Positions 14,797-26,051 are shown, counted from the stretch's first letter. The stretch: 64,000 nucleotides of DNA from Salisediminibacterium beveridgei (GCF_001721685.1 NZ_CP012502.1:620001-684000); one strand, 5' to 3'. Notes: generated from the sequence alone by a model not told the origin. Program-made: numbers and translations.

Positions 14797-16287
14797 ATGG
14801 GAAATAAAAAACTGTTCCTGCCGTTGGCGTTTGTATTGGCAGTGATGATAGGATCGATCGGAACGCTTGTGACGATGGAATTGCTGACAGAGGAAGAACC
14901 TGCAGCACAGGATCTTTCAGAAGAAGAGATCAACGAGATTGTGATGGAAGAACTCGAAAATCAGCAAGCAGCAGACCTGGGTGATCTGGAAGAGGAAATG
15001 GAAAAAATAGCGCAAACCTATAACCTCCTGCTGGATCGTTATGTGGATGAACCGGACCAGGATAAGCTGATTGAAGGTGCAGTAAACGGCATGCTGGAAA
15101 CACTGGATGATCCTTATTCGGTTTACATGGATGCGGATACGGCAGCAGAATTTTCGGAGTCACTGGACTCATCGTTCGAAGGCATCGGTGCTGAAGTGAG
15201 TATGGTTAACGGTGTGGTGACAATTGTGGCACCATTCAGAGACTCCCCTGCTGAAGATGCAGGCCTTCGGCCGAATGATCAGATCGTTGCGATTGACGGA
15301 GAGGATATCGAGGGGTTATCGCTTTACGAAGCTGTCCTTGATATCCGCGGTGAGAAAGGAACGACGGTGACGTTAACAATTGAAAGACCAGGTGTTTCGG
15401 ACCCGCTTGATATTGATGTGGTCCGAGATGAAATTCCAGTTGAAACCGTGCACAGTGAACTCCTGGAAGAAGAAGGACAGCGCATTGGTTACCTGGAAGT
15501 GACATCTTTTTCTGAAAATACAGCGGAACGCTTCGAAGAAGAGTTGACAGCTCTTGAGAGCGAAGGGATCGACAGTCTTCTGATCGATGTCAGAGGGAAT
15601 CCAGGCGGTTACCTGCAGAGTGTCGAGGAGATTGGAAACCTGCTGATCCCTGGCGGATCACCGATTCTCCAGTTTGAAGGCCGGGACGGAGAACGAAGCA
15701 GGACGATTTCCAATCTCGAGGAGGAGAAAGACTACCCGATGGCGGTAATCACGGATGAAGGAAGCGCTTCGGCTTCAGAAATTCTTGCCGCTGCTCTGAA
15801 GGAAGCCGGAGGGCATGAGGTTGTTGGTGAGTCGACCTTCGGAAAAGGCACTGTCCAGCAGACGATTCCCCTTGGCGATGGCAGTGAACTGAAGCTGACC
15901 ATGTTGCGCTGGCTCACATCCGACGGTAACGATGTGAACGAAGTTGGCGTGCAACCGACGGTGGAAGTATCGCAGCCCGAGTACTTTTATGTATCGCCAA
16001 TCAATACCGACGAAACGCTGTCACTCGACATGAATAATGAGTATATCAGCAATGCACAAATCATGCTCGAGGCAGTCGGATACAATCCGGGCCGCGACGA
16101 CGGTTATTTTGATGAAGGAACGGTGGAAGCAGTTGAAGCATTTCAATCAGCTGAAGACATCGAGGTAACGGGAACGATTGGCGAAGAGACGGCGGATCGT
16201 TTACAGGAGCTCTTGATTGAACAGGTCCGTGATCGTGAAAATGATGCGCAGTTTGATCGCGCCATCGAAGTGTTGACAGAAAACTGA
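14797..16287 (+). CDS. ctpB: S41 carboxyl-terminal processing protease
   Basis: A 496-residue secreted or membrane-anchored S41 protease. An N-terminal signal anchor (about 5-28) is followed by an acidic helix, a PDZ domain (about 110-190, VAPFRDSPAEDAGLRPNDQIV) and the protease core. The catalytic Ser lies in DEGSASASEILAAAL and the Lys in GESTFGKGTVQ. A C-terminal peptidoglycan-binding repeat (about 410-480) includes YNPGRDDGYFDEGTVEAV. The B. subtilis relative CtpB cuts SpoIVFA during sporulation. Same gene order (ftsX-ctpB-minJ) supports orthology. GAGGTG ribosome site; own terminator. Confidence 0.93.
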   Translation: MGNKKLFLPLAFVLAVMIGSIGTLVTMELLTEEEPAAQDLSEEEINEIVMEELENQQAADLGDLEEEMEKIAQTYNLLLDRYVDEPDQDKLIEGAVNGMLETLDDPYSVYMDADTAAEFSESLDSSFEGIGAEVSMVNGVVTIVAPFRDSPAEDAGLRPNDQIVAIDGEDIEGLSLYEAVLDIRGEKGTTVTLTIERPGVSDPLDIDVVRDEIPVETVHSELLEEEGQRIGYLEVTSFSENTAERFEEELTALESEGIDSLLIDVRGNPGGYLQSVEEIGNLLIPGGSPILQFEGRDGERSRTISNLEEEKDYPMAVITDEGSASASEILAAALKEAGGHEVVGESTFGKGTVQQTIPLGDGSELKLTMLRWLTSDGNDVNEVGVQPTVEVSQPEYFYVSPINTDETLSLDMNNEYISNAQIMLEAVGYNPGRDDGYFDEGTVEAVEAFQSAEDIEVTGTIGEETADRLQELLIEQVRDRENDAQFDRAIEVLTEN

Positions 16288-16298
16288 TTCAAGGTTTC

Positions 16299-16332
16299 AA
16301 GAACCGGACGATAACCGTCCGGTTCTTCTTTT
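16299..16332 (+). terminator. ctpB intrinsic terminator
   Basis: AAGAACCGGACG and CGTCCGGTTCTT form a perfect 12-bp stem followed by CTTTT. Confidence 0.92.
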
Positions 16333-16459
16333 ACAATAGAAAATCATTTTTCCGTCAATTCGCACTTATCATTTCACTGGAATTCGATTACAATAAAGGA
16401 TAGAAGTATTTTCACAGAGATAGAAAGTTTTTTCATGAAGAACGGGGAGGTTGGTCGTA

Positions 16460-18091
16460 TTGCAGGACGCAGGCTTGGAACTGATTTACGGTGCAGGACG
16501 TTTCCTGATGCACCCTTATACATATCTGTTTATCGTCATCGCCATGTTCGGCGCATGGCGGATTGTGAAACGGCAGCGGCAGGATTTCCATACAAGACTC
16601 TTTAAAATCTCGGAACAGGTTACACACCCTCTGCCGGCAGCACTTCTGGCAGGGCTCTTGGTCTCGGTTGTGCTTGTCGGTGTCGGGGTTACCATTCCTG
16701 CAGGTGTGATTGCATTACTTGCTGTGATCTGGCTGCCGTTCCTGTTGTTCGGGAATCCGAGGTGGATGAGTGCGACCATCGCAGGCGGCCTGACATTACT
16801 GGTTTTGCCCTGGATACCGGGTGGTGGAACGGGCGTCACGTTCGTGGATGACTGGCTCGGCCAGGCCGCGGCTTTTGATCCATGGCACTTAGCGGTTTTA
16901 ATCAGCGTATTATTTTTTGCTGAGGCACTGCTTGTGAAAGTCGACGGGCATCGGATGTCGTCTCCAAGAGTGGTGACCAGCTCAAGAGGTAAGAAAGTAG
17001 GCGAACATTTAGCCCGGAGATTGTGGTTCATGCCCGTGGTGGTCCTGTTTCCTCTCGGCAGCTTGGCTCTGACGGATTATTGGCCCCTGGCACAAGACGC
17101 TATGTCTGTCAGTGCATTCGGGTTTGTGATCATACCGGTGATGCTCGGTCATCACCTGAGAGTTCACGGGGAATACGTGAAAGCAGGTACCAAAAAAGCC
17201 GCAAACCGTCTCGTTTTCCTTGCTGTTGTGAGTCTGGGTATCGCAACCGGAGCATTCTGGATGGAGGAACTGATCTGGCTGCTGCCGATTCTTCTGATCA
17301 TTGGCCGGCTTTTGATTTTCATCGCCTATGAAGCAGCAGACAAACGTAAATTAAGCATGTTTTCAAGGCGCGAGGATGGCTTGAAAATACTCGGTATACT
17401 GCCGGGATCCATTGCGGAAAAAATGGGTGTTGAAATTGGTGAAGTCATCGTCAAAGTCAATAAACGACCGGTTGCCTCACAGCGGGAATTCTACGATGCC
17501 CTGCAGACAAACCCTGCCTATTGTAAGCTTGAGGTGCTGGATGAAGACGGCGAGTTGCGGATCACGCAAGCCTCGGTGACCCATAAAGACCATTATCTGC
17601 GGGGCTTCATGTTTGTCCCTGATGATGAATTCGGTAATTTATCCTACCGGGCTCTTCGTTCAGCTGCCGTCATTGGCAGTGACCGTTCCAGTATCGAAAC
17701 GCAGTTGTCAAAAGAGACCGAACCGGCCGCACTTCCGCCAAAGATGCTTCAAAACACGCAGGCGGGCTACGCGGGACCAGGCATTTATGATGATTCGTCG
17801 GTCGTTTATCTGAAGGATATCCAACCGCTTATTGAAAAAAAGGCGAACCCGGAAATGCCGGTTGAAATCGAGCGAAATGAAGTGCTCGTCCATGATGAAG
17901 CACGTGCTGAAGAGGCATCGCAACGGACTGAACATGTGGAAAAGCCTGATGAGCAAACCACGTTTAAATCAGGTGGTGCATATGGTCAGGCTGCAGGTCT
18001 TTCCGAGTTTTATAAGGAATTCAAGGAAATGAACCGTCAAGAACCGTCGGTGAAACGAAGACGTTCCGATGGCGGCGATCAAGAAGAATAA
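16460..18091 (+). CDS. minJ: division topological determinant MinJ
   Basis: A 543-residue polytopic membrane protein with a PDZ domain, matching MinJ (YvjD), which links DivIVA at poles and septa to MinD. About seven to eight hydrophobic segments fill residues 15-300. The PDZ (about 310-375) contains KILGILPGSIAEKMGVEIGE. The tail (about 400-543) is charged, unlike a typical enzyme, and less conserved. I start at TTG 16460 because the in-frame TTG at 16451 directly abuts the GGGGAGG ribosome site. Same locus as in B. subtilis. A terminator follows. Confidence 0.88.
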   Translation: MQDAGLELIYGAGRFLMHPYTYLFIVIAMFGAWRIVKRQRQDFHTRLFKISEQVTHPLPAALLAGLLVSVVLVGVGVTIPAGVIALLAVIWLPFLLFGNPRWMSATIAGGLTLLVLPWIPGGGTGVTFVDDWLGQAAAFDPWHLAVLISVLFFAEALLVKVDGHRMSSPRVVTSSRGKKVGEHLARRLWFMPVVVLFPLGSLALTDYWPLAQDAMSVSAFGFVIIPVMLGHHLRVHGEYVKAGTKKAANRLVFLAVVSLGIATGAFWMEELIWLLPILLIIGRLLIFIAYEAADKRKLSMFSRREDGLKILGILPGSIAEKMGVEIGEVIVKVNKRPVASQREFYDALQTNPAYCKLEVLDEDGELRITQASVTHKDHYLRGFMFVPDDEFGNLSYRALRSAAVIGSDRSSIETQLSKETEPAALPPKMLQNTQAGYAGPGIYDDSSVVYLKDIQPLIEKKANPEMPVEIERNEVLVHDEARAEEASQRTEHVEKPDEQTTFKSGGAYGQAAGLSEFYKEFKEMNRQEPSVKRRRSDGGDQEE

Positions 18092-18103
18092 CAATGTTTA
18101 CTC

Positions 18104-18131
18104 CCGGCGGGCGCTGCACTCGCCGGTTTTT
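18104..18131 (+). terminator. minJ terminator
   Basis: CCGGCG (18104-18109) and CGCCGG (18121-18126) with an 11-nt loop, followed by TTTTTCT. Confidence 0.75.
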
Positions 18132-18145
18132 CTCTGGTTAAAATC

Positions 18146-18159
18146 AGAATGTACGTTCT
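18146..18159. promoter_or_regulatory. probable LexA (SOS) box of uvrBA
   Basis: AGAATGTACGTTCT is a perfect 14-bp palindrome. It differs at three positions from the Bacillus LexA consensus CGAACRNRYGTTYC and overlaps the uvrB -35 region. uvrBA is SOS-controlled in B. subtilis. Confidence 0.6.
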
Positions 18160-18184
18160 TATCAACGCGTATATTTGCTATAAT
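18156..18184 (+). promoter_or_regulatory. uvrBA promoter
   Basis: TTCTTA, 17 nt, consensus TATAAT. The -35 is inside the LexA-like palindrome, the expected arrangement for repression. Confidence 0.65.
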
Positions 18185-18255
18185 AAACAGAATCGGATAA
18201 TCTGTGCATAGAAAGCTGTAAATGAGGGAATTGGATCGACGGAGGAGTGTGTTAA

Positions 18256-20253
18256 ATGGGTGTGGAAACGATGGAAAAATTTGAACTGGTATCAGCCTAT
18301 GAACCTGCCGGTGATCAGCCGAATGCCATCAGACAGCTCGTGACAGGCATTGAGAATAAAGAAACCTACCAGACGCTTTTAGGGGCAACCGGGACCGGGA
18401 AAACCTTTACGGTGTCGAATGTTGTAAAAGAGATTAACCGGCCAACCCTGGTCATTGCCCACAATAAAACGCTCGCTGGTCAGTTGTACAGTGAGTTTAA
18501 GGAGTTCTTCCCGAATAACCGGGTCGAATATTTTGTCAGCTACTATGATTACTATCAGCCGGAAGCGTATATTCCACATTCAGATACGTACATTGAAAAG
18601 GATGCGAGTATCAACGATGAAATTGATAAACTGCGGCATTCGGCCACCAGTGCACTGTTTGAACGTAACGATGTATTGATCGTGGCCAGTGTGTCGTGCA
18701 TCTACGGCCTCGGTTCACCGGAAGATTACCGGGATCTGGTCGTGTCTCTTCGTACAGGGATGGAGCGGGACCGCAATCAGCTGTTACGCCAGCTCGTTGA
18801 CGTGCAGTATGAACGAAATGATATTAATTTTACCCGGGGAACGTTCCGGGTCAGAGGCGACGTTGTGGAAATCTTCCCGGCTTCACGGGATGAGCACTGC
18901 GTACGCGTTGAGTTTTTCGGGGATGAAATCGACCGGATCACCGAAGTCGACGCCCTCACCGGTGAAGTGCTCGGGGAACGCGAGCACGTGGCAATCTTCC
19001 CGGCATCTCACTTCGTGACCCGTGAAGAAAAATTAAAACGTGCGATCGTCAACATCGAAGCGGAGCTTGAAGAGACATTGAAGAAGCTCAATGACGAGAA
19101 CAAACTGCTCGAAGCCCAGCGCCTCGAACAGCGCACACGCTATGATATCGAGATGATGCTCGAGATGGGGTACTGCTCCGGGATCGAAAACTATTCCAGG
19201 CATTTGACCTTCCGGGAACCCGGAGCGACGCCTTATACGTTGATGGACTATTTTCCCGATGATTTCCTGATCGTTGTGGATGAATCGCACGTGACCCTCC
19301 CGCAGGTGCGGGGGATGTATAACGGGGACCAGGCGAGAAAGCAGGTGCTGGTGGATCATGGGTTCCGTCTGCCATCAGCCAAAGATAACCGTCCGCTTAA
19401 ATTTGAGGAGTTTGAGGACCATGTCCATCAGGCACTCTTTATCTCAGCGACGCCAGGCCCGTACGAACTCGAAAAAAATCCGGAAATGGTGGAACAGATC
19501 ATCCGTCCGACGGGACTGTTGGATCCGACAATTGACGTACGGCCGATTGAAGGGCAAATCGATGATTTAATTGAAGAAATCCGCATCCGTTCTGAACGAA
19601 GTGAACGGGTACTCGTCACCACGTTAACGAAGAAAATGTCCGAGGATCTGACGGACTATCTGAAAGAAGTAGGGATCCGGGTCAAATACCTGCACTCGGA
19701 TATCAAGACCCTGGAGCGGATCCAGATCATTCGGGACCTTCGAAAAGGGGAGTTCGATGCCTTGATCGGGATCAACCTGCTCAGAGAAGGGCTCGATATC
19801 CCGGAAGTCTCCCTTGTTGCGATTCTGGATGCCGATAAAGAAGGATTCCTGAGAGCAGAGCGTTCCCTGATCCAGACGATGGGGCGGGCTGCGCGGAATG
19901 CTAACGGGCACGTGGTGATGTATGCCAACAAGATCACCAGGTCCATGGACGTTGCGATCAAGGAAACCGAACGCCGTCGCACGATTCAAAAGGCACACAA
20001 CGATAAATACGGCATCACGCCGGCTACGATCCAAAAAGCAATTCCGGAGCTGATTCAGGCGACACGTACCGCCGGAGAAGATGAGGCATTCGAAGCCTTC
20101 ACGAAAGCACCGGATCAGAAGATGAGTAAGAAAGACCGTGAAAAAGTCATCGAACGGATGGAAAAAGAAATGAAGGAAGCAGCGAAGGAGCTGGAATTCG
20201 AGCGGGCTGCGGAGCTGAGAGATATCGTAATGGAATTGAAAGCGGAAGGATGA
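18256..20253 (+). CDS. uvrB: excinuclease ABC subunit B
   Basis: A 665-residue UvrB, the helicase-like damage verifier of nucleotide excision repair. Walker A GATGTGKT (43-50), the DNA-gripping beta-hairpin around [13 protein letters not shown], helicase motifs in the second half ([14 protein letters not shown] and QTMGRAARN), and the UVR motif at the end ([15 protein letters not shown]), which contacts UvrC. GGAGGAG precedes the ATG. uvrA follows after 7 bases, forming one operon. Length fits the family. Confidence 0.98.
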   Translation: MGVETMEKFELVSAYEPAGDQPNAIRQLVTGIENKETYQTLLGATGTGKTFTVSNVVKEINRPTLVIAHNKTLAGQLYSEFKEFFPNNRVEYFVSYYDYYQPEAYIPHSDTYIEKDASINDEIDKLRHSATSALFERNDVLIVASVSCIYGLGSPEDYRDLVVSLRTGMERDRNQLLRQLVDVQYERNDINFTRGTFRVRGDVVEIFPASRDEHCVRVEFFGDEIDRITEVDALTGEVLGEREHVAIFPASHFVTREEKLKRAIVNIEAELEETLKKLNDENKLLEAQRLEQRTRYDIEMMLEMGYCSGIENYSRHLTFREPGATPYTLMDYFPDDFLIVVDESHVTLPQVRGMYNGDQARKQVLVDHGFRLPSAKDNRPLKFEEFEDHVHQALFISATPGPYELEKNPEMVEQIIRPTGLLDPTIDVRPIEGQIDDLIEEIRIRSERSERVLVTTLTKKMSEDLTDYLKEVGIRVKYLHSDIKTLERIQIIRDLRKGEFDALIGINLLREGLDIPEVSLVAILDADKEGFLRAERSLIQTMGRAARNANGHVVMYANKITRSMDVAIKETERRRTIQKAHNDKYGITPATIQKAIPELIQATRTAGEDEAFEAFTKAPDQKMSKKDREKVIERMEKEMKEAAKELEFERAAELRDIVMELKAEG

Positions 20254-20260
20254 ATCATGC

Positions 20261-23134
20261 ATGGCACTGGAAAATCTGAAAGTCAAGGGAGCACGCTCTC
20301 ATAACCTGAAAAATATTGATGTGACCATACCGCGGGATCAGCTGGTGGTCATGACCGGCCTGTCCGGCTCAGGGAAATCATCCCTCGCGTTTGATACGAT
20401 CTATGCTGAAGGACAAAGACGCTACGTGGAATCACTGTCCGCCTATGCGAGGCAGTTCCTCGGTCAGATGGACAAACCGGATGTGGATGCCATCGAAGGC
20501 CTCTCTCCGGCGATTTCCATCGATCAAAAAACGACGAGCCGAAACCCGCGCTCGACGGTGGGGACCGTGACGGAGATCTACGACTACCTGCGTCTGCTTT
20601 ATGCCCGTGTCGGTCGACCGGTCTGTCCAAAGCACGGCATTGAAATCTCGTCACAGACGGTTCCGAATATGGTGGATCAGGTACTCGACTATCCGGACCG
20701 CACGAAGCTGCAGATCCTTGCCCCGGTGATCGCCGGTCGCAAAGGGCAGCATAAAAAGCAGCTTGAAGAATTGAAAAAAGCAGGCTATGTCCGCATTCGT
20801 GTGAACGGCGAGATGATGGAAGCGGCAGCGACAGATGAGCTGGATCTCAATAAGAATCAAAAACATAATATCGAAGTGGTCATCGACCGGATTGTCATCA
20901 AAGACGGCATTCGTTCGCGCTTGACCGACTCCATCGAAACCGCTTTGAAACTGGGAGACGGCCAGGTGATTGTCGATGTCATCGATGATGAAGAACTGCT
21001 CTTCAGCCAGCGCCACGCCTGTCCGCACTGCGGATTTTCCGTTGGTGAACTGGAACCAAGAATGTTTTCGTTTAACAGTCCATTCGGCGCCTGTGACAGT
21101 TGCGACGGACTCGGTATGCGTCTGGAGGTGGACGAGGAGCTGGTGATTCCGAACCGAAACCTGAGTCTCTCTGATGATGCGATCCTCGCCTGGAAGCCGA
21201 CCAGTTCAAACTACTATCCGTCACTTCTCGCATCGGTTTGTGATCATTTCGGGATTGATATGACGATTCCGGTCAATGAGCTGCCAGAGGACCACCTGAA
21301 CCTGATTATGAACGGCAACCGTGAAGAATCATTCATCTTCCGCTACGAGAATGAGTTCGGAAAAGTCAGGGAAAAAGAAATGTTTTTTGAGGGCGTAATG
21401 CAAAATATCGCCCGCCGTTACCATGAAACGTCCTCGGATTACATTCGTGAACAAATGGAAAGTTATATGGCCGAACATGCCTGTCCAAAGTGTCACGGGC
21501 GGCGATTGTCCCCCGAGGCCTTGTCTGTTAAAGTCGCCGGACGGCATATTGGAGAGGTGACCCAGCAGTCCATTCAGGAAGCGAAAGTTTTTTTCAGTGA
21601 CTTGGAACTGTCCGAAAAGGACATGACCATCGCAAGGATGATTTTGCATGAAATTCATGAACGGCTCGGCTTTTTGGTCAATGTCGGATTGGAGTATTTG
21701 ACATTGTCCCGATCAGCGGGAACCCTCTCCGGCGGTGAAGCGCAGCGGATCCGCCTCGCAACGCAAATCGGTTCTTCATTAATGGGCGTACTCTATATTC
21801 TGGATGAACCGTCGATCGGTCTGCATCAACGGGACAATCACCGGTTGATCGAGACGTTAAAACGGATGCGGGATTTGGGCAATACCCTGATCGTCGTTGA
21901 GCATGATGAAGATACGATGCTCGCAGCCGATCATCTGATTGACGTAGGACCGGGTGCAGGCGTTCACGGTGGAGAAATCTGTGCCACCGGAACACCGGAA
22001 GAAGTGATGGCGACAAAGGGCTCCTTAACCGGCGAATACCTCTCGGGAAAACGGTTCATCCCGCTGCCATTGAAGCGCCGGCCTGTCACAGACCGGAAAC
22101 TGATCATCGAAGGAGCAGCGGCGAACAACCTGAAACAAGAGACGGTGGAAATCCCGCTCGGTGTTTTCCTGACCGTCACCGGGGTGTCCGGATCGGGAAA
22201 GAGTACGCTGATTAACGACATCCTCTTCAAATCCCTGGCCCAGCGGCTCACCGTCGCCAAAGACAAGCCGGGTAAGCATAAACAGATCAAAAACATGGAT
22301 TTACTCGATAAAGTGGTGGACATTGACCAGTCACCGATCGGAAGGACCCCAAGGTCGAATCCCGCCACATACATCGGCGTGTTTGACCATATCCGGGATG
22401 TTTACGCGATGACAAATGAAGCGAAAGTGAGAGGTTACAAGAAGGGCCGTTTCAGCTTCAATGTAAAAGGCGGGCGCTGTGAAGCCTGCCGCGGTGACGG
22501 TATCATCAAAATCGAAATGCACTTTCTGCCTGATGTCTACGTTCCGTGTGAGGAGTGCGACGGGAAACGTTATAACCGGGATACCCTGGAAGTTCTCTAT
22601 AAAGGCAAAAACATTGCGGAAGTATTGGAGATGACCGTGGAAGATGCGATGACCTTTTTTGAGAACATCCCGCGCATCAAGCGGAAAATCGATACGCTCT
22701 TCGATGTGGGGCTCGGTTACATGAAACTGGGTCAGCCGTCCACGACCCTCTCCGGCGGTGAAGCGCAACGGGTGAAACTGGCCAGCCAGTTGCACCGGCG
22801 CTCAACGGGCAAGAGTCTGTATATCCTCGACGAGCCGACGACCGGCCTGCATGTTCATGACATCGACCGCTTGCTCCACGTCTTGCAGCGACTCGTGGAG
22901 AACGGAGACACCGTGCTTGTGATTGAGCACAATCTGGATGTTATTAAGACAGCGGATTATATCATTGACCTGGGTCCTGAAGGCGGCGATAAAGGCGGGA
23001 GCCTCGTTGCTGAAGGGACGCCTGAAACGGTGGCGGAAGTGAGTGGTTCGTACACAGGGAAGTATTTGAAACCTGTCCTTGAGCGGGAACGTAAACGTAT
23101 GGAAGAGCGCATTCAGAAGAAAGCAGCCAGGTAG
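20261..23134 (+). CDS. uvrA: excinuclease ABC subunit A
   Basis: A 957-residue UvrA that scans DNA for damage and loads UvrB. It contains two ABC ATPase units: Walker A GLSGSGKS (33-40) and GVSGSGKS (about 640-647), each with an LSGGEAQR signature. Zinc modules are CPHCGF ... CDSC and CEAC ... CEEC. The start is ATG 20261 after GGAAGGATG. No clear terminator follows in the 127-bp gap to yvlB. Confidence 0.98.
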   Translation: MALENLKVKGARSHNLKNIDVTIPRDQLVVMTGLSGSGKSSLAFDTIYAEGQRRYVESLSAYARQFLGQMDKPDVDAIEGLSPAISIDQKTTSRNPRSTVGTVTEIYDYLRLLYARVGRPVCPKHGIEISSQTVPNMVDQVLDYPDRTKLQILAPVIAGRKGQHKKQLEELKKAGYVRIRVNGEMMEAAATDELDLNKNQKHNIEVVIDRIVIKDGIRSRLTDSIETALKLGDGQVIVDVIDDEELLFSQRHACPHCGFSVGELEPRMFSFNSPFGACDSCDGLGMRLEVDEELVIPNRNLSLSDDAILAWKPTSSNYYPSLLASVCDHFGIDMTIPVNELPEDHLNLIMNGNREESFIFRYENEFGKVREKEMFFEGVMQNIARRYHETSSDYIREQMESYMAEHACPKCHGRRLSPEALSVKVAGRHIGEVTQQSIQEAKVFFSDLELSEKDMTIARMILHEIHERLGFLVNVGLEYLTLSRSAGTLSGGEAQRIRLATQIGSSLMGVLYILDEPSIGLHQRDNHRLIETLKRMRDLGNTLIVVEHDEDTMLAADHLIDVGPGAGVHGGEICATGTPEEVMATKGSLTGEYLSGKRFIPLPLKRRPVTDRKLIIEGAAANNLKQETVEIPLGVFLTVTGVSGSGKSTLINDILFKSLAQRLTVAKDKPGKHKQIKNMDLLDKVVDIDQSPIGRTPRSNPATYIGVFDHIRDVYAMTNEAKVRGYKKGRFSFNVKGGRCEACRGDGIIKIEMHFLPDVYVPCEECDGKRYNRDTLEVLYKGKNIAEVLEMTVEDAMTFFENIPRIKRKIDTLFDVGLGYMKLGQPSTTLSGGEAQRVKLASQLHRRSTGKSLYILDEPTTGLHVHDIDRLLHVLQRLVENGDTVLVIEHNLDVIKTADYIIDLGPEGGDKGGSLVAEGTPETVAEVSGSYTGKYLKPVLERERKRMEERIQKKAAR

Positions 23135-23261
23135 CTCTCCGTGATCTACGTCCCTGGTCTTAGCTCTTTCTCGACTGCGGCCTTACGACAACATGAGAGT
23201 CTCCTTGTTATACTGTAGGTGGAAGCTGAAAAGTGATGATATCCTGAGGAGGGAATGAATC

Positions 23262-24395
23262 ATGCAGGAAGAACAAAAGATGATTTTAAAGATGATTGAA
23301 GACGGCAAAGTCAGTGCAGAAGAGGGACTGGAATTACTCAAAGCATTGAAGGAGTCTCCGGAGAAAAAAGCGGATATCCGTCAAGAGGCCAATGAACGGG
23401 CCAAAGAAGATGGAAAAAGCCGGGAGAATCACTATCCGTCGAAGGACGTCAAATGGGAAGAACGCCGGGATTTCAGCGGGACGGAAGACAAGTTCAGAAG
23501 TTTTGCATCCAAATTCACCGATTTTCTGGACGATGCGTTTCATAAAGTAAAGGACCTGGATCTGGATTTCAATTTCGGTAGTGCTGTGGAAGTGGAGCAC
23601 ATCTTTCAGCATCACGTATCCGCGATTGAAAAAGTGGATGTACACATTGAAAATGGCAGCATCACGTTTATCCCGACAGACGATGACTACGTCAAGGTGG
23701 AGAATCACGTCAAGGTCTATCGGGTGAAGGATGCGGAAGAAGCCAGAAAAGCATTTCTCGATGAAGTGGATTTCCGTGTTCGGGATGGTCTCTTGAAATA
23801 TGTAGTCAATCGAAAAACGATGAAAGTGGACACAAAAATTCACGTGCCAAGAGCGGAACTGATGAAAATCAAGCTCTACACCTTCAACGGGCACATCAAG
23901 AGTGAGCCGTTGAGTTGCCGGAAGGTGGAAGTGAAGACCATCAATGGCAAGATTCATGTAAGTGAACTGAAAGGTGAGTACGCCAAACTGGAGACCGCAA
24001 ACGGCTCCGTCAAGATTGATCAGCTGAACGTGGATCAGACGGATGTGAAAACAATCAACGGAACGGTTGACGTTACGACGATCGGCGGCGATTTCGATGC
24101 GGAAACGTTGAACGGGACGATCTATCTCCACGTGGCCGCACCTAACCGCGGCCGGGCCTATCTGAAGACATCCACTGGAAGCATTCAGGCGAAAATCCAT
24201 GAAAGCCTGCGAACAGAAGGTGAGTTCAGAACAGCAGTCGGCGCGATCCGAAATGAGTTGCCGGCATGCAATATTCTCGAAGAAAAAAAAGAATTCGGCA
24301 GCAAGAAAATCACGTTTATTGCCAATAAACACGTGGAACCGAATTACTATATCGAAGCAGAATCCCATACCGGATCGGTTACTGCCCGGTCCTGA
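23262..24395 (+). CDS. yvlB: DUF4097-domain protein, YvlB-like
   Basis: A 377-residue protein. The N-terminal helical motif (about 1-30, KMILKMIEDGKVSAEEGLELLKAL) is the short element found at the start of YvlB-type proteins. A charged linker follows, then a C-terminal beta-helix-like DUF4097 region (about 120-340) with repeated TINGKI, TANGSV, TINGTV and TLNGTI strands. No membrane segment. The biochemical role is unknown; the B. subtilis yvl operon is tied to cell-envelope stress. Operon with yvlC and yvlD. Ribosome site GAGGAGGG. A long antisense frame lies opposite it, which I reject. Confidence 0.88.
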   Translation: MQEEQKMILKMIEDGKVSAEEGLELLKALKESPEKKADIRQEANERAKEDGKSRENHYPSKDVKWEERRDFSGTEDKFRSFASKFTDFLDDAFHKVKDLDLDFNFGSAVEVEHIFQHHVSAIEKVDVHIENGSITFIPTDDDYVKVENHVKVYRVKDAEEARKAFLDEVDFRVRDGLLKYVVNRKTMKVDTKIHVPRAELMKIKLYTFNGHIKSEPLSCRKVEVKTINGKIHVSELKGEYAKLETANGSVKIDQLNVDQTDVKTINGTVDVTTIGGDFDAETLNGTIYLHVAAPNRGRAYLKTSTGSIQAKIHESLRTEGEFRTAVGAIRNELPACNILEEKKEFGSKKITFIANKHVEPNYYIEAESHTGSVTARS

Positions 24396-24439
24396 GGAGT
24401 TATTGACTGAGGTCGGAGCAACGAAAGGATGAAGATAAA

Positions 24440-24631
24440 ATGAAGAAATTGACGCGTTCGATCGAAAACAGGAGAATCGCAGGTGTATGTGGCGGGATTG
24501 GAGAGTATTTTAATATTGATCCGACCATCATTCGATTAGTGTGCTTGATCCTGCTTTTCCCATCCTTCTTTCTGGTGAGTGTCGGTTATGTGATTGCCGT
24601 TTTGACCATCCCGATGGAAGGGGAGGTCTAA
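24440..24631 (+). CDS. yvlC: PspC-domain small membrane protein
   Basis: A 63-residue PspC-family protein. The soluble start RSIENRRIAGVCGGIGEYFNID is the PspC signature and one transmembrane segment (about 34-57) follows. PspC proteins sense or counter membrane stress in other bacteria; here the role is inferred from family and operon only. It lies between yvlB and yvlD with a proper AAAGGATG site. Confidence 0.92.
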   Translation: MKKLTRSIENRRIAGVCGGIGEYFNIDPTIIRLVCLILLFPSFFLVSVGYVIAVLTIPMEGEV

Positions 24632-24635
24632 GCTG

Positions 24636-24992
24636 ATGGGCTGGATTATACAACTGGTTGTCAATGCTGCGGCGTTAATGATTGTCGCCCATTTTTTTCA
24701 GGCAATTGATGTTAACGGATTTGGCTATGCGGTCCTTGCTGCATTTATTCTTGCCGTGGTGAATATGATCGTGAAACCGATCCTCCTGGTGTTGACATTA
24801 CCGATCACAATCATTACGCTCGGCCTGTTCTTATTTGTTGTTAATGCGATCACCCTGATGCTCACCTCGGCGATCATGGGGGATCATTTTCAGATCGATG
24901 GCTTTGGCTGGGCGATCGTCGCTGCGATTATCATTTCGCTGTTGACGGCTTTGATTCAGTCGTTTCTCGTTGATCCGTTTACGAAAAGGTAA
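24636..24992 (+). CDS. yvlD: YvlD-like membrane protein (phage-holin-4/superfamily)
   Basis: A 118-residue, almost entirely hydrophobic protein with four predicted membrane segments (about 5-22, 27-47, 52-78, 88-112), the YvlD/holin-family-4 pattern including NMIVKPILLVLTLPITIITL. Starts 4 nt after the yvlC stop behind GGGGAGG, so the two are coupled. Function unknown; in B. subtilis the group belongs to the envelope-stress response. The stop codon is inside the terminator stem. Confidence 0.9.
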   Translation: MGWIIQLVVNAAALMIVAHFFQAIDVNGFGYAVLAAFILAVVNMIVKPILLVLTLPITIITLGLFLFVVNAITLMLTSAIMGDHFQIDGFGWAIVAAIIISLLTALIQSFLVDPFTKR

Positions 24993-25018
24993 GAGACGTT
25001 TCGTCTCTTGCCTTTTTT
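24984..25018 (+). terminator. yvlBCD terminator
   Basis: AAAAGGTAAGAGACG and CGTCTCTTGCCTTTT pair with one mismatch around TTT, then more T. It includes the yvlD stop. Confidence 0.9.
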
Positions 25019-25112
25019 CTTTCTGGACGGAAGGGATTTTTCATCCGGCGAATCCGGAAGGTTTATGCTAAAATAGGAGTGTTGTAAGTGTAAGGAATGA
25101 AGGAGGAGACTA

Positions 25113-26051
25113 ATGGCAGATATTACTGCGAACGAACTGATGAAAGAATTTGATCTGCAATTGTTAAATGATAATGACGATGTATCGCTCAGACCGATTA
25201 CGACCAGTGACATTTCGCGACCCGGCATGGAGATGGCTGGATATTTCACCTACTACCCGGCGCAGCGGATTCAGCTGCTCGGAAAAACGGAGATGTCGTT
25301 TTTCCATGAACTGAGTTCAGAAGAACAAGAAGACCGGATGCAGGGGCTGTGTACATATGATACACCTGCGATCATCCTCTCAAGGGGATTGAATGCACCG
25401 GATGCACTGCTCAACGCAGCGAATGAAGTGGGTGTTCCCGTTTTACAGTCGATGCTGACAACAACGCGCTTATCGAGTTTACTGACAACGTATCTGGAGA
25501 GTCACCTCGCGCCGATCACGGCGATGCACGGGGTACTGATTGATATCTATGGTATTGGCGTCCTGATTACAGGTTCGAGTGGCGTAGGGAAAAGTGAAAC
25601 CGCACTTGACCTTGTAAGGCGAGGTCACCGGCTCGTCGCGGATGATTCGGTGGAAATCCGTCAGGAACACCCAGGTGTTCTGGTCGGTACCTCGCCGGAA
25701 CTGATCCGGCATCTTCTTGAAATCCGCGGATTGGGCATCATCAACGTGATGACCCTGTTTGGTGCCGGTGCAGTTCGTTCCTACAAGCGCCTTGGCATGA
25801 CGATTGATCTGGAAATATGGGATCAGAAAAAGCAGTATGACCGGCTCGGGCTGGATGAAGATTTCATACGGATATTCGATACGGATCTGCCGAAAATCAG
25901 TGTACCTGTTCGTCCAGGCCGGAACCTTGCGGTCATTATTGAAGTGGCTGCGATGAATTTCAGGTTGAAACGCATGGGGATTAACGCGGCGGAACAGTTT
26001 TCCGAGCGGCTCTCCAGTGTAATCGAAGACGGCGACAGAGATGATTTTTAA
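25113..26051 (+). CDS. hprK: HPr kinase/phosphorylase
   Basis: A 312-residue bifunctional enzyme that phosphorylates HPr and Crh on Ser46 using ATP or PPi and reverses this with phosphate, setting carbon catabolite repression with CcpA. The N-terminal domain is about 1-128. The C-terminal catalytic domain has Walker A GSSGVGKS (about 153-160), [11 protein letters not shown] and the HprK signature [20 protein letters not shown] precedes the ATG. Operon with lgt, yvoD and ppaX; its targets Crh (42.7 kb) and PPi scavenger PpaX are also in the window. Confidence 0.97.
   Translation: MADITANELMKEFDLQLLNDNDDVSLRPITTSDISRPGMEMAGYFTYYPAQRIQLLGKTEMSFFHELSSEEQEDRMQGLCTYDTPAIILSRGLNAPDALLNAANEVGVPVLQSMLTTTRLSSLLTTYLESHLAPITAMHGVLIDIYGIGVLITGSSGVGKSETALDLVRRGHRLVADDSVEIRQEHPGVLVGTSPELIRHLLEIRGLGIINVMTLFGAGAVRSYKRLGMTIDLEIWDQKKQYDRLGLDEDFIRIFDTDLPKISVPVRPGRNLAVIIEVAAMNFRLKRMGINAAEQFSERLSSVIEDGDRDDF

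Noticed and set aside
23135..23261. Sigma-W promoter for yvlBCD
   Set aside because: B. subtilis yvl genes are sigma-W linked, but no TGAAAC/CGTA pair at proper spacing is present here; only a lone TATACT-like -10.
23334..24368. 344-codon reading frame on the minus strand
   Set aside because: It lies entirely opposite yvlB, has no ribosome site, and its product is compositionally odd (rich in Phe, Ile and His). It mirrors the codon bias of the real gene.
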